From Sedimenticola hydrogenitrophicus (lineage in GTDB: Bacteria; Pseudomonadota; Gammaproteobacteria; Chromatiales; Chromatiaceae): a stretch of 64,000 nt of DNA. The DNA lies in contig NZ_JAQGEI010000007.1 in assembly GCF_029017505.1 (NCBI RefSeq), forward strand, positions 96,258-160,257. The letters run 5' to 3'. A model generated the notes under the pieces. That model was not told the DNA's origin. It worked only from the letters and a program-made list of their open reading frames with translations, and ran no database searches. Shown one piece after another: positions 41,408 through 49,648 of this stretch (the stretch's first letter is position 1; every line of letters starts with the position of its first letter). The position numbers were made by a program, and so were the translations under genes.

Positions 41408-42419
41408 GCTGCATCATACTGTCGCCCGTCTCCTCCGGAAGTCCCAGCGCATCGAGTATCTTTCCGGTTTCGCTAACAATCTGCTGGCGCTGCATGATCA
41501 GTGTATGGGGTATGATGGCTCGGTACTTTTCCGGCAGCACGGAACCGTTGGCGGAGATGATCTCATCCAGTTCCTCTGCCAGCGCTTCGGTGAGTCGCTC
41601 CTCGCCGTTCTCCGCCGGCTCCATCTCATCCGCCCCGGCTTCAACCACCTCTTCTACCGGTTGATTCATCAGCGAGACACTATAAAAATCGGCGATCTGG
41701 GTGACCCCGACACGGGTGCAGAGCAGCCGCTCGTCCAGGGTATCGAGGGGCAGGTGATAGTTGTGATGATTGGCGACGATATCACTGATCGCCTTGGGGA
41801 TTTCCCAACGTGCACAGGCCTCGGCACCGACCCGGACATGATCGACACCGCAGATATTGATCTCGGCATCCAGCAACTCGGCCGGGGTCGTCCAGTGATT
41901 TTCATCAATCCGGGCTGGCCCTTGCGGAACCGCCTGAAAGATGACGAAGCGTCCGATATCATGCAGCAGCGCACCCAGATAGATGATTTCACTGTCCAGG
42001 TGCAGATCGGGCATCACTTCAATCAGTTTTCTGGCGATCACCGCCACCTGAACCGAATGGACCCAGAGATTACGGTCACTCTGACTGTTCGGTTCAAAGG
42101 AATCCATCAGCGACAGGCTGGCGACGATCCCCGCGATCTGTCGGGAACCGAGTCGCGCTATGGCATGTTTGAGACTGAATTTCTCCGCCATCCGACTGGA
42201 CAGGCAGGTCCTGGCGGCATACTGCACCAGGCGGATGGAGAACGTCGGGTCCTGCCGGGCCAGGTGGTAGACCTCGTCGAGAAACCGGTCATCATCCGGG
42301 CTCAGGATCAGCAGTTGCGAGACCACCGACGGCAGCAGGGGCAGGTCCGTTACCATGTTATTGATGGCAGCCAAATAGTGCTGTTTACCTGGCCCGCTAC
42401 TATTCATGGAATTATCCAC
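41400..42419 (-). CDS. HDOD domain signalling protein
   Basis: A ~339-residue cytoplasmic protein whose HDOD domain covers residues ~20-225 ('[19 protein letters not shown]', '[17 protein letters not shown]', '[20 protein letters not shown]', '[14 protein letters not shown]'). HDOD proteins are degenerate HD phosphohydrolases used in signalling, often with c-di-GMP pathways. The C-terminal ~100 residues are Glu-rich with no clear domain. Two starts are possible: GTG at 42419 or ATG at 42407. It overlaps ynfA by eight bases. Confidence 0.88.
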   Translation of the reverse strand: MDNSMNSSGPGKQHYLAAINNMVTDLPLLPSVVSQLLILSPDDDRFLDEVYHLARQDPTFSIRLVQYAARTCLSSRMAEKFSLKHAIARLGSRQIAGIVASLSLMDSFEPNSQSDRNLWVHSVQVAVIARKLIEVMPDLHLDSEIIYLGALLHDIGRFVIFQAVPQGPARIDENHWTTPAELLDAEINICGVDHVRVGAEACARWEIPKAISDIVANHHNYHLPLDTLDERLLCTRVGVTQIADFYSVSLMNQPVEEVVEAGADEMEPAENGEERLTEALAEELDEIISANGSVLPEKYRAIIPHTLIMQRQQIVSETGKILDALGLPEETGDSMMQHD

Positions 42420-42532
42420 GTCTCCCCTATTCCAACAACAGCTTTCGATTGCGCCTTCACAACCTATAGTAGCAGATCCCGATCTAAGGACCCACGCAAC
42501 ACGCAGGCGCAGGATTCCACTATGCTGCTCGT

Positions 42533-43396
42533 ATGGACCATTTCAGGAAATACAGCCCCATGTGGAGTCTGCTACTGACGGCGGCCGGCGCCTATGCCAT
42601 CTTGCTGCTGATCGTCTATCTCGGCCAGTCCAGTCTGCTCTACCTGCCCGGCATCCCCTCACGGGAGCTGGCCGCCAGCCCCCGGGATATCGGCCTGCCC
42701 TATGAAGAGGTACGGCTGGTGACCGCCGACGGAGTAGCCCTGCATGGCTGGTACATCCCGGCCGAGGGCGCACGGGGGACCCTGCTGTTCTTCCACGGCA
42801 ACGCGGGCAATATCTCCCACCGGCTGGACTCGCTGCGCATCTTTCATCAACTGGGACTCAGCATCCTGATTTTCGATTACCGTGGCTACGGCCAGAGCGA
42901 GGGAACGCCCAGCGAAGCGGGAACACACCAGGATGCCCTGGTGGCCTGGGACTATCTGGTCGACACCCGGGGTGAATCGCCGGATCGGATTGTGCTGTTC
43001 GGCCGCTCGCTGGGGGGTGCGCTGGCGGCCTGGCTCGCCGCGCGCGAGCAACCGGGGGCGCTTATCCTGGAGTCCGCCTTTGTCTCGGTCCCGGACATGG
43101 CCGCCGATTTGTACTGGTGGCTGCCAGCACGCTGGCTTGCCCGCCTGAAGTACACCACGCGGGACTATCTGTCCGAGGTGCGGTGTCCCGTGCAGGTGAT
43201 ACACAGCCCTGACGACGAGATCATCCCCTATCGGCACGGCCGGTCGCTCTATGCCGCGGCCCGACATCCCCGGACCTTTTTGCAACTGTGGGGTGATCAC
43301 AACACGGGGTTCCTCATGAGCGGAGCGACCTATGTCAACGGTCTCGATGCCTTCCTCACCGCGCACCTGTCCGGTGGGCGGATTGCGCCGCGCTGA
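42533..43396 (+). CDS. Membrane-anchored alpha/beta hydrolase (BEM46/ABHD13-like)
   Basis: A 287-residue serine hydrolase with an N-terminal membrane helix (residues ~11-33). Catalytic elements are visible: oxyanion 'FFHGNAGN', nucleophile 'LFGRSLGG' (G-x-S-x-G), acid in 'IHSPDDEIIP' and His in 'LWGDHNTGF'. This is the pattern of BEM46/ABHD13-type hydrolases, whose physiological substrates (acyl-thioesters or lipids) are poorly known. It is divergent from the HDOD gene with 113 bp between them. Confidence 0.9.
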   Translation: MDHFRKYSPMWSLLLTAAGAYAILLLIVYLGQSSLLYLPGIPSRELAASPRDIGLPYEEVRLVTADGVALHGWYIPAEGARGTLLFFHGNAGNISHRLDSLRIFHQLGLSILIFDYRGYGQSEGTPSEAGTHQDALVAWDYLVDTRGESPDRIVLFGRSLGGALAAWLAAREQPGALILESAFVSVPDMAADLYWWLPARWLARLKYTTRDYLSEVRCPVQVIHSPDDEIIPYRHGRSLYAAARHPRTFLQLWGDHNTGFLMSGATYVNGLDAFLTAHLSGGRIAPR

Positions 43397-43563
43397 CGGC
43401 CTGCCGGCGGGTATCGGCAGATCAGCGCGGCAAGTAAAAGGGCCTGCCCTCCTGCATTCGGCCATCGTTGAACTCTTGACACGCCCCCCCGTTGGTGGTT
43501 ATAGGTGGCGTGCGCTGTTCCCGTTCCCATTCTGATAACAACCAGGACGAAGGAGGAGTGGCC

Positions 43564-43593
43564 GTGAAAAATGGCCACAGAGCCAATAAATGA
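43564..43593 (+). CDS. Nine-residue leader ORF coupled to the ACT-V4R gene
   Basis: A GTG at 43564 preceded by the strongest ribosome site of the region ('gaaggaggagtg', 43549-43560) opens a frame reading MKNGHRANK. Its TGA overlaps the ATG of the next gene (ATGA at 43590-43593). The downstream gene has no ribosome site of its own, so it appears to be translated by coupling to this leader. An alternative reading from ATG at 43571 (MATEPINEL) also overlaps the start. Real peptide or only a coupling device is undecided. Confidence 0.55.
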   Translation: MKNGHRANK

Positions 43594-44360
43594 GTTATGA
43601 AATAGTACTGCAACTGGAAGACACGGCAGGTGCCCTCGCCCGGGTGATGAGTTGTCTGCGTAAACTGGGGCTGGGCATCGACAGGCAAAGCTTTGAAATA
43701 CGCCCCGAGGGTGGTCGCAATCTGATCCTGGAGGTCAATGGTCCGCTGTTGAATGAAGAGCAACTGCGCCCGCCGCTGGAGTCACTGAATGGCGTGGCAA
43801 AACTGCTGAGTGGCGGAACAGCCGATACAACCGGCAGCCCGGCGCCGGGGGAGGCACCAGCCGATGGCCCCGCTACCCGCTATAAAGATAAAAATTCGGA
43901 AGCTGGTGATGCCGACATCCGCGATCGGATGCTGATCTTCTCCCTCCTCAGCCGTTACCCGAACATCTCCGGAAGGCTGGTGGAAATCAACAGCGCCATT
44001 CCCGAAGCTGAACGCGGGCTGCGGATGCGGGAACTGGGCGAGGGATTCGGCAGCCACCTGTACAAGAACCTCAAGGTGAATGGCGCGGTGAGCGAGCTGC
44101 GCTTCGCCATTGATCTGCTGCTCGTTCCCGCCCTGTCTCCCCTGGTGAACATATCAAAGTACAGCGAAGGGGTTCGGGTCAGTGGATATACCAGGAACAT
44201 GAAACACGCGGCGCACAGACCGGAATGCTGCGAGTTCCTGGCCGGGACCATGCAAGGCCTGCTCGACAGCGCGGACACCCTGCCCGGCTATCGGGTGGAC
44301 AAGGTCGGTTGCACCCATCACGGCGCGGACAGCTGTGAGTACCAGTTGTCCCCGGCCTGA
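43590..44360 (+). CDS. ACT domain / V4R (4-vinyl reductase-like) small-molecule-binding protein
   Basis: A 256-residue cytoplasmic protein. The N-terminal ACT-like domain (1-75: 'IVLQLEDTAGALARVMSCLR') is followed by a low-complexity linker (~75-110). The C-terminal V4R-like domain (~115-255) ends with the diagnostic 'VGCTHHGADSCEYQL', a Cys/His pattern that may bind metal. V4R domains bind hydrocarbons or tetrapyrrole intermediates in XylR-type regulators and BchJ. A sensor or chaperone function is likely; no DNA-binding domain is present. Translation is probably coupled to the short leader ORF upstream. Confidence 0.72.
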   Translation: MSYEIVLQLEDTAGALARVMSCLRKLGLGIDRQSFEIRPEGGRNLILEVNGPLLNEEQLRPPLESLNGVAKLLSGGTADTTGSPAPGEAPADGPATRYKDKNSEAGDADIRDRMLIFSLLSRYPNISGRLVEINSAIPEAERGLRMRELGEGFGSHLYKNLKVNGAVSELRFAIDLLLVPALSPLVNISKYSEGVRVSGYTRNMKHAAHRPECCEFLAGTMQGLLDSADTLPGYRVDKVGCTHHGADSCEYQLSPA

Positions 44361-44371
44361 ATACCGTTAAC

Positions 44372-44571
44372 TCAAATTTCGGAGTTCAGTTCCAGACAGC
44401 GGGCGGGCCACCCCCTTGCCGGGACCGTCAGAGGCAGGAGGAGTGGTACAGGGATGTACCGTTTACGAAGCCGAGGATGCCATGCCGACGCCGAGCGTAC
44501 AGGGATGTATTCACAGCGTGTCCTGGAAAGGGGGTGGCCCGCCCTGAACGACGTCTTTTGAACTCCGAAAA
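44372..44571. mobile_element. MITE-like element B, copy 2 (decayed right end)
   Basis: The left end 'tcaaatttcggagttcagtt' and the right inner part 'gaacgacgtcttttgaactc' match copy 1 at 5530-5691, including the flanking 'cgggcgggccacccccttgc'. The last ~5 bases of the right end have diverged. The interior is inverted relative to copy 1. It contains an additional ~42-bp hairpin module at 44438-44479 (stem ggtaca..tgtacc at 44445-44460), the reverse complement of the module in the A-type element at 28027-28253. Confidence 0.75.
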
Positions 44572-44613
44572 TCGCCGCTTGCCGACCGGAGTTTCCTCAC
44601 TGGGATTCAGGCG

Positions 44614-45244
44614 CTACCCGCGTAACTGGTCCAGCGCCTGTTGTACCCGCTCCGGCCAATCCGCCGAAACATCCTGATGGCCGTACTCTCCGCCAAAGGC
44701 ACTGGAAAATGCCACATCGGGTTTTAGCTCCCGCAGGAGCCTGAGGCTTTCGGCGAGTGCATCCTTGTCGGAGCCGGCGAGGAGCCCCGGCCTCCAGGTG
44801 CCGTCATCGCCAAGTATAGAGTGTGTCGCCAGTGAACAGGTAACGTTGACCTTGGGCTGAGTGCACCAGAAAACAGGTGCTTCCAGGCGTGTGTCCCGGG
44901 GTGGGAATGACCTCGATGTTGCCCAGTTGCACTTCACGCTGATCAAACAGGATATCCGGAGCGCAGATACGGGCAAACTCCTCTTGCTCACGCACATGGC
45001 CACCGAGCTTGGTGCCGAAGCGTTGGCGAATCGCCTTCAGCGATTCGCCCAATTCATCCCTATGGCTCAGAAACTAGTACGTTACCCCACCCAGCTGCTC
45101 CATCCGGTCCAGTTCCTGGGTATGGCCGGTGTTGTAAAACAACACGTTTCCGCTATCCCGGATTACCAGGTAGGCATGGGTGGTGAGACCCGGAAATGGA
45201 CGCTCCACCTCGGTTTCCCACACATCAGGAAGAATTTCTTTCAT
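44614..45244 (-). pseudogene. Metallo-beta-lactamase-fold hydrolase, inactivated by two lesions
   Basis: Reading from ATG at 45244 (after 'ggagggcaag') gives an MBL-type N-terminus, 'MKEILPDVWETEVERPFPGL', up to 'LGGVTY', then an in-frame TAG (45074-45076, probably from CAG). The frame continues '[15 protein letters not shown]' to '[15 protein letters not shown]' and 'LFTGDTLY'. There one extra base near 44815 shifts the frame; deleting it restores '[12 protein letters not shown]...' to a normal C-terminus. The active-site 'SHRDE' replaces the canonical HxHxDH, so it belongs to a divergent subfamily. It lies 27 bp after the VOC gene and was probably its operon partner. Confidence 0.82.
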
Positions 45245-45271
45245 CTTGCCCTCCGGTGTTGTGGAGGCTAC

Positions 45272-45691
45272 TCACGCGGCTGGTGAGGCCATCCGGTTTC
45301 GCAGCTCCACCGTGTTCCCTTCCGGATCCTTGATATAGATAGAGCGACCCAAACCCTGTGCACCGTATCGTTCCGCAAACTCGCCGACCTCTATACCAAA
45401 GCCTTCCAGGTGTTTGACGAGCTCGTCCTCGGGAATGGATTTTATCTGCAGGCAGAAATGATCAAGATTATTGCCTTGCGCGGTCGGTGCCGCACCGCCG
45501 AGACGGCCGAGTCGGCCATTCACATCCACGATATCGATCAGCGAAAACCCCGCCCGCAATTGGGTAAGCCCGGTTTCAGCGGATGATTGCCGCTCGATGC
45601 GGCAGCCCAGGACCCGGGTATAAAAATCCAGCATCTGGTTCAGTTTTGTCGTGCGCAAGACCAGGTGATCAATGCCTGCCACTTCAATCAT
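45272..45691 (-). CDS. VOC family (glyoxalase-like) protein
   Basis: A 139-residue vicinal-oxygen-chelate protein with the two beta-alpha-beta-beta-beta modules. Metal-site candidates are His in 'IDHLVLRT' (first strand), His in 'NNLDHFCLQI' and Glu in 'DPEGNTVELRNR'. It is typical of glyoxalase/dioxygenase-like enzymes. The start at 45691 has 'cgaggcgcac' upstream; a longer frame exists without a site. It is the first gene of a two-gene unit whose second member, an MBL-fold hydrolase, is now a pseudogene. That pairing recalls glyoxalase I and II. Confidence 0.88.
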   Translation of the reverse strand: MIEVAGIDHLVLRTTKLNQMLDFYTRVLGCRIERQSSAETGLTQLRAGFSLIDIVDVNGRLGRLGGAAPTAQGNNLDHFCLQIKSIPEDELVKHLEGFGIEVGEFAERYGAQGLGRSIYIKDPEGNTVELRNRMASPAA

Positions 45692-45851
45692 GTGCGCCTC
45701 GCCGGTTAAGTGATACAAAGCATACGGACGCAAATAACTATAGAGCACTGACAGCGGTTTTGTTGTCCGGACAGCTTCCGGGAGCGCGGCATCCGCCAGT
45801 TGCAAAAAAGGAATGCAGGACTCCCATCATTGTTCGCCTGAATATCCTATA

Positions 45852-45928
45852 TTTATTACTTAAGTTTCGGGGTTCACAAGGCGTCGTTCAGGGCATCTGG
45901 AACTGAATTCCGAAACTTGAGTTATTAC
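45852..45928. mobile_element. 61-bp MITE-like element B, copy 3, abutting the idr-like operon
   Basis: Element 45860-45920 starts 'ttaagtttcggggttc' and ends 'gaattccgaaacttga'. It consists of one right-type end (with 'aaggcgtcgttcagg') joined to one left-type end ('aactgaattcc') of element B, the GC-rich middle being absent. It is flanked by 'tttattac' (45852-45859) and 'gttattac' (45921-45928), a 7-of-8 target duplication. Its right edge is 24 bp before the TTG start of the first operon gene, so it has inserted into that gene's leader or promoter. Confidence 0.8.
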
Positions 45929-45951
45929 CATTTAAGAGAAGGGGTATTCCT

Positions 45952-47535
45952 TTGAAAAAGAAATGCTCATCAATTTGCCGCCGATATGTACAGGGCGGTG
46001 TACCGTTGGTGTTATGCTTGGGCCTTCTCGCCGTGGCCACGGGATGCGAAGTGGAATCTGTGGAGAGTGCCACAAACGCCGCCGTTGGCGACAGGCCGGC
46101 CGACACTTCCGCGGGCAGCGGAAGTGTCCCGCCCACCGCTGACCTGGAAGCGGGAGCGACGCTGATTACACAGAACGACTGCGTGGCCTGCCACAAACTT
46201 GAGACAAAGCTGGTGGGGCCCGCGTATCGTGACATAGCCAATCGTTATGGGGACGATCCTGACGCGCCGGCCATTCTCGTCGACAAAATCCGCCTGGGCG
46301 GGGCCGGTAGTTGGGGCGAGATCCCCATGGCTCCGCACCCGACCCTGACCAATGATCAGATCGGCAACATGGTCGCATGGATCCTGGCGCAGAAGACGAA
46401 CGGCGCGGAAGCGACTGCCCCAGTAGAAGTAATACTGCCCGAGATGGGAGCGATCGCCTACGCCGATCCGGCCAGGATCCCCGCTTATCGTGAGTCGGAA
46501 CATGTTGGCGAACCGCTGGCACCCCTGCCCGAGACACCCGCCATCGACACGGCACGGGCGGAACTCGGCCGGCAGTTGTTTTTCGATACGCGTCTTTCGG
46601 GGGATGCGACCGTTTCCTGCGCGACCTGCCATGTCCCGGACCAGGGTTTCGGCGACGGCCAGCCGCTGGCACCGGGCTACCCTGGCTCACTCTATTTTCG
46701 CAATAGCCCCACGCTGATCAACGCCACTTTGCAGGCCCGCTTCATGTGGGACGGACGCCTGGACGGATCGGACCCGGCGACGCTGGTGCGCGATATGATC
46801 ACCGAGGCGCATACCATGAACGTGGACAGCCGGATGATGCAGGAACGGCTCAAACAGGTGCCTGAATACCTGGCACAATGGCAGGAGATCTTTGGCGATG
46901 CCAGTCCTTACGGCCCGCGAGTCTATGCGGTCGTGGGCGAATTTCTGAAGACCATCCGTTCGCGCAACGTTCCCTTTGATCGCTATGTTGCCGGCGAGAC
47001 CGGTGTCCTGAGTGAAAGCGCGCGGCGCGGCCTTGAATTGTTTCAAGGCAAGGCGAACTGTATACAGTGCCACAATGGCGCGCTGCTCAGCGATGCTGGA
47101 CTCCACGTCACCGGCGTGCCGGAGCATCCGGAGATCCTGAAATCGCCGTTGCGATCCATCACCATGCTACGCCATTTTTCGACCTTCGGCGTACCGAACT
47201 ATATGGCCTACCGTCGCGATATCGGTTACTACGTGGTCACCAAGGAGAAGGCCGATCTGGGCAAGTTTCGCACCGCGCCGTTGCGCGATCTGAAATACAC
47301 CGCGCCCTACATGCACAACGGCGTATTCGAGACCCTGGCAGAGGTGATCGATTTTTATAACGCTGGCGGCGGAGACGTCCCGAACAAGGATTCCCTGTTG
47401 AAACCGTTGGGCCTGACAGCGGCGGAAAAAAACGACTTGCTCGCCTTCCTGCAAGCTCTGAGTGGAGACTCGGTCACTGTGACCCGGCCAGAACGACTAC
47501 CGGAATACCAGGTACGCGAGTTTGGGAGAAATTGA
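45952..47535 (+). CDS. idrP1: Tri-haem MauG/cytochrome c peroxidase-like protein (IdrP-like), first copy
   Basis: A 527-residue exported haem protein. The signal sequence has a lipobox-like 'AVATGC' (Cys32). A class I cytochrome c domain (~64-150, CVACH at 77-81, Met in 'GEIPMAPHP') precedes a di-haem peroxidase module (~195-510) with CATCH 223-227 and CIQCH 370-374. Family stretches are 'LGRQLFFDTRLSG', 'FMWDGRLDG' and 'PYMHNGVFETL'. IdrP1/IdrP2 of iodate reducers are di-haem peroxidase-like proteins thought to remove H2O2 or hypoiodous acid; the extra cytochrome domain here may replace a separate electron donor. The start is TTG after 'agagaagggg'. The symbol is by gene content and not proven. 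Confidence 0.8.
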   Translation: MKKKCSSICRRYVQGGVPLVLCLGLLAVATGCEVESVESATNAAVGDRPADTSAGSGSVPPTADLEAGATLITQNDCVACHKLETKLVGPAYRDIANRYGDDPDAPAILVDKIRLGGAGSWGEIPMAPHPTLTNDQIGNMVAWILAQKTNGAEATAPVEVILPEMGAIAYADPARIPAYRESEHVGEPLAPLPETPAIDTARAELGRQLFFDTRLSGDATVSCATCHVPDQGFGDGQPLAPGYPGSLYFRNSPTLINATLQARFMWDGRLDGSDPATLVRDMITEAHTMNVDSRMMQERLKQVPEYLAQWQEIFGDASPYGPRVYAVVGEFLKTIRSRNVPFDRYVAGETGVLSESARRGLELFQGKANCIQCHNGALLSDAGLHVTGVPEHPEILKSPLRSITMLRHFSTFGVPNYMAYRRDIGYYVVTKEKADLGKFRTAPLRDLKYTAPYMHNGVFETLAEVIDFYNAGGGDVPNKDSLLKPLGLTAAEKNDLLAFLQALSGDSVTVTRPERLPEYQVREFGRN

Positions 47536-47536
47536 G

Positions 47537-49057
47537 ATGCCTGTTCATCACCTTAACCGTCCCGGCCAGGTGCCAACCCTTCTGCCCCTGGTGGCAGCAA
47601 GCTTCTTCGTAGCAGGTGCCGTCCAGACCCAGAATCAACTGACCGCGGGCTACCGGCATATTACCAACAGCGACTGTCTTGGTTGCCATGCTTATGATGC
47701 ACCCCGGGTTGGGCCGGCCTTCAAGGACGTGGCGAAACGTTATCAGGACGATCCTGGCGCGGCCGAGGCGCTGGCCGCTAAAATCAAAAACGGCGGCGCG
47801 GGCAATTGGGGAGAAGTCCCCATGATCCCACATCCGAGGCTGTCGGACACCGAGCTGGCCGGGATCGTGCGATGGATCCTCTCCGGGGAGCCGCCGCCGC
47901 AACTGGAAACACCCGCGCCGGCGCCCGCAGTGGTATTGCCCACGGCTCCCGCCGAGGAAGTGACTTACAAAAATCTGATTACAGTAGACGGCCTGCCGCC
48001 AATCACCCATTTGCCGCCGCCACCGGTTCCACCAGACAACCCGATGACGGTCGAGAAAGTGGAGTTGGGGCGCAAACTCTTTTTTGACGGACGCCTCAGT
48101 GGCAACACACGCAGTTCCTGTTTTGTCTGCCACAGCCCGCAGCTTGGTTGGGGCGACGGTGGAGGAATCTCGCGCGGATACCCGGGCACTCGGCACTGGC
48201 GCAACGCCCAGACGATTTTGAACAGTGCCTATTACAATAAAATCTTCTGGGACGGTAGTGTGGTCAGCCTGGAAGGACAGGCCCATGCCGCCGCGACCGG
48301 CGCGGTAGGCGGCAATGTCGACGAGGCCATGGCCGAGATGCGCCTGCGCTTTGTTCCCGAATATGTCGAGGCGTTCCGCCAGGTCTTTGGCCTGAAACAG
48401 CCCCGGGTCACCTACGCCTGGCGGGCCATCGCCGCGTTTGAAAGAACGCTCGTTTCCAACCCGAAAAACGTGCCTTACGATCGCTACATCGCGGGCGACG
48501 AACAGGCCCTCACGGCATCCGCATTACGCGGCATGAAGCTTTTCCATGGCAAGGCCAACTGCATCCAGTGCCACAACAGTCCGCTGGCCTCCGATCAGAA
48601 ATTTTACGCCTTGGGCGTGCCCGAGCACGAACTGGTGCAAAGCGATCCCCTGGCGCAGATCACCCACCGCTTTGAACAATACGCCAAGGGCGCCTCCCTC
48701 GATATGTATCGTAAGGCCGACGTGGACCATGGTCTTTACTACGTGACGAAAAACCCGGTCGACAAGGGCAAGTTCCGCACGCCCTCGCTGCGCGAACTGA
48801 AATATACGGGGCCCTACATGCACAATGGCGGGTTCTCAACCCTGGAAGAGGTGGTTGCGTTCTACAACCAGGGCGGCGGCCAACATCCGAACAAAAGTCC
48901 GCTGATCAAGCCGTTGCAAATCAGCGCCGAAGAACAGGCCGATCTGGTGGCGTTTCTTGAGGCGCTGAGCAGCGACGAACCCATCGTTACCGCCGTTCCG
49001 GCTATGCCCGACTATGCTCCGCTCGGCCCATCCGTTACGGAGGATGATGCCCAATGA
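47537..49057 (+). CDS. idrP2: Tri-haem MauG/cytochrome c peroxidase-like protein (IdrP-like), second copy
   Basis: This 506-residue paralogue of the preceding protein starts one base after its stop codon. It has an N-terminal hydrophobic segment (~10-30), a cytochrome c domain with CLGCH 47-51 and 'GEVPMIPHP', a Pro-rich linker (~119-168), and a di-haem peroxidase module with CFVCH 195-199 and CIQCH 342-346 ('KIFWDGSV', 'PYMHNGGFSTL'). The two proteins differ at many positions, so the duplication is old and roles may be divided, as proposed for IdrP1 and IdrP2. It overlaps the Rieske gene by four bases. The signal peptide lacks a lipobox. Confidence 0.8.
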   Translation: MPVHHLNRPGQVPTLLPLVAASFFVAGAVQTQNQLTAGYRHITNSDCLGCHAYDAPRVGPAFKDVAKRYQDDPGAAEALAAKIKNGGAGNWGEVPMIPHPRLSDTELAGIVRWILSGEPPPQLETPAPAPAVVLPTAPAEEVTYKNLITVDGLPPITHLPPPPVPPDNPMTVEKVELGRKLFFDGRLSGNTRSSCFVCHSPQLGWGDGGGISRGYPGTRHWRNAQTILNSAYYNKIFWDGSVVSLEGQAHAAATGAVGGNVDEAMAEMRLRFVPEYVEAFRQVFGLKQPRVTYAWRAIAAFERTLVSNPKNVPYDRYIAGDEQALTASALRGMKLFHGKANCIQCHNSPLASDQKFYALGVPEHELVQSDPLAQITHRFEQYAKGASLDMYRKADVDHGLYYVTKNPVDKGKFRTPSLRELKYTGPYMHNGGFSTLEEVVAFYNQGGGQHPNKSPLIKPLQISAEEQADLVAFLEALSSDEPIVTAVPAMPDYAPLGPSVTEDDAQ

Positions 49058-49626
49058 AAGCTATCGATAAGCCCGTCATTCCATCACGTTCCGCCTGCGG
49101 CCTGAAAGATCTGACCCGGCGGGAGTTCCTGTTTACCGCCGCTGGCAGCGTTGCCCTGGTGACGCTGGCCTCGTTACCTGGTTACACCCTCGCGCAGAGC
49201 GCCGAGCACCGGGCCAGGCTGGCCTATTATCCGCGGCGCAAGATCGGCCAGATGTCGCAACTCGAAACCGGCAAGCCGGTGTTGCTGCAGTATCCATATC
49301 CGGAAGTGAACTGTCTGTTGATCAAACTCGGCGCCGTGGGCGGGGGCGGCGTCGGACCGGAACATGACATCGTCTGCTTCACCACCATCTGCACCCACAT
49401 GGGCGGACCGCTGGAAGGCACCTACAAGCCAGAACACCAGATACTCGGCGCCTGCCCCATGCACCTGACCACGTTCGATCTCACCCGTCACGGCATGGTG
49501 GTGTCCGGGCACGCCACGGAAAGCCTGCCCCAGATCGTGCTCGAGACCGAGGGCGACGACATTTACGCCGCGGGAGTATTGGGCCTGATCTACGGCTATG
49601 CTGCGAATCTCGAACGCGCTGTCTGA
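49054..49626 (+). CDS. idrB: Tat-exported Rieske subunit (AioB/IdrB-like)
   Basis: A 190-residue Rieske iron-sulfur protein. A twin-arginine signal, 'TRREFLFTAAG' (Arg22-Arg23), directs folded export. The cluster ligands are C113 and H115 ('CTHMGG') plus C134 and H137 ('CPMHLT'). The disulfide-forming cysteines found next to these motifs in bc1-type Rieske proteins are absent (Gly and Leu here), as in some arsenite oxidase small subunits. It passes electrons between the molybdenum subunit and c-type cytochromes. Small subunit before large subunit is the order also seen in aioBA. The ATG overlaps the previous stop codon. Confidence 0.92.
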   Translation: MKAIDKPVIPSRSACGLKDLTRREFLFTAAGSVALVTLASLPGYTLAQSAEHRARLAYYPRRKIGQMSQLETGKPVLLQYPYPEVNCLLIKLGAVGGGGVGPEHDIVCFTTICTHMGGPLEGTYKPEHQILGACPMHLTTFDLTRHGMVVSGHATESLPQIVLETEGDDIYAAGVLGLIYGYAANLERAV

Positions 49627-49648
49627 CAATCAATCTGGAGACCCGGAT

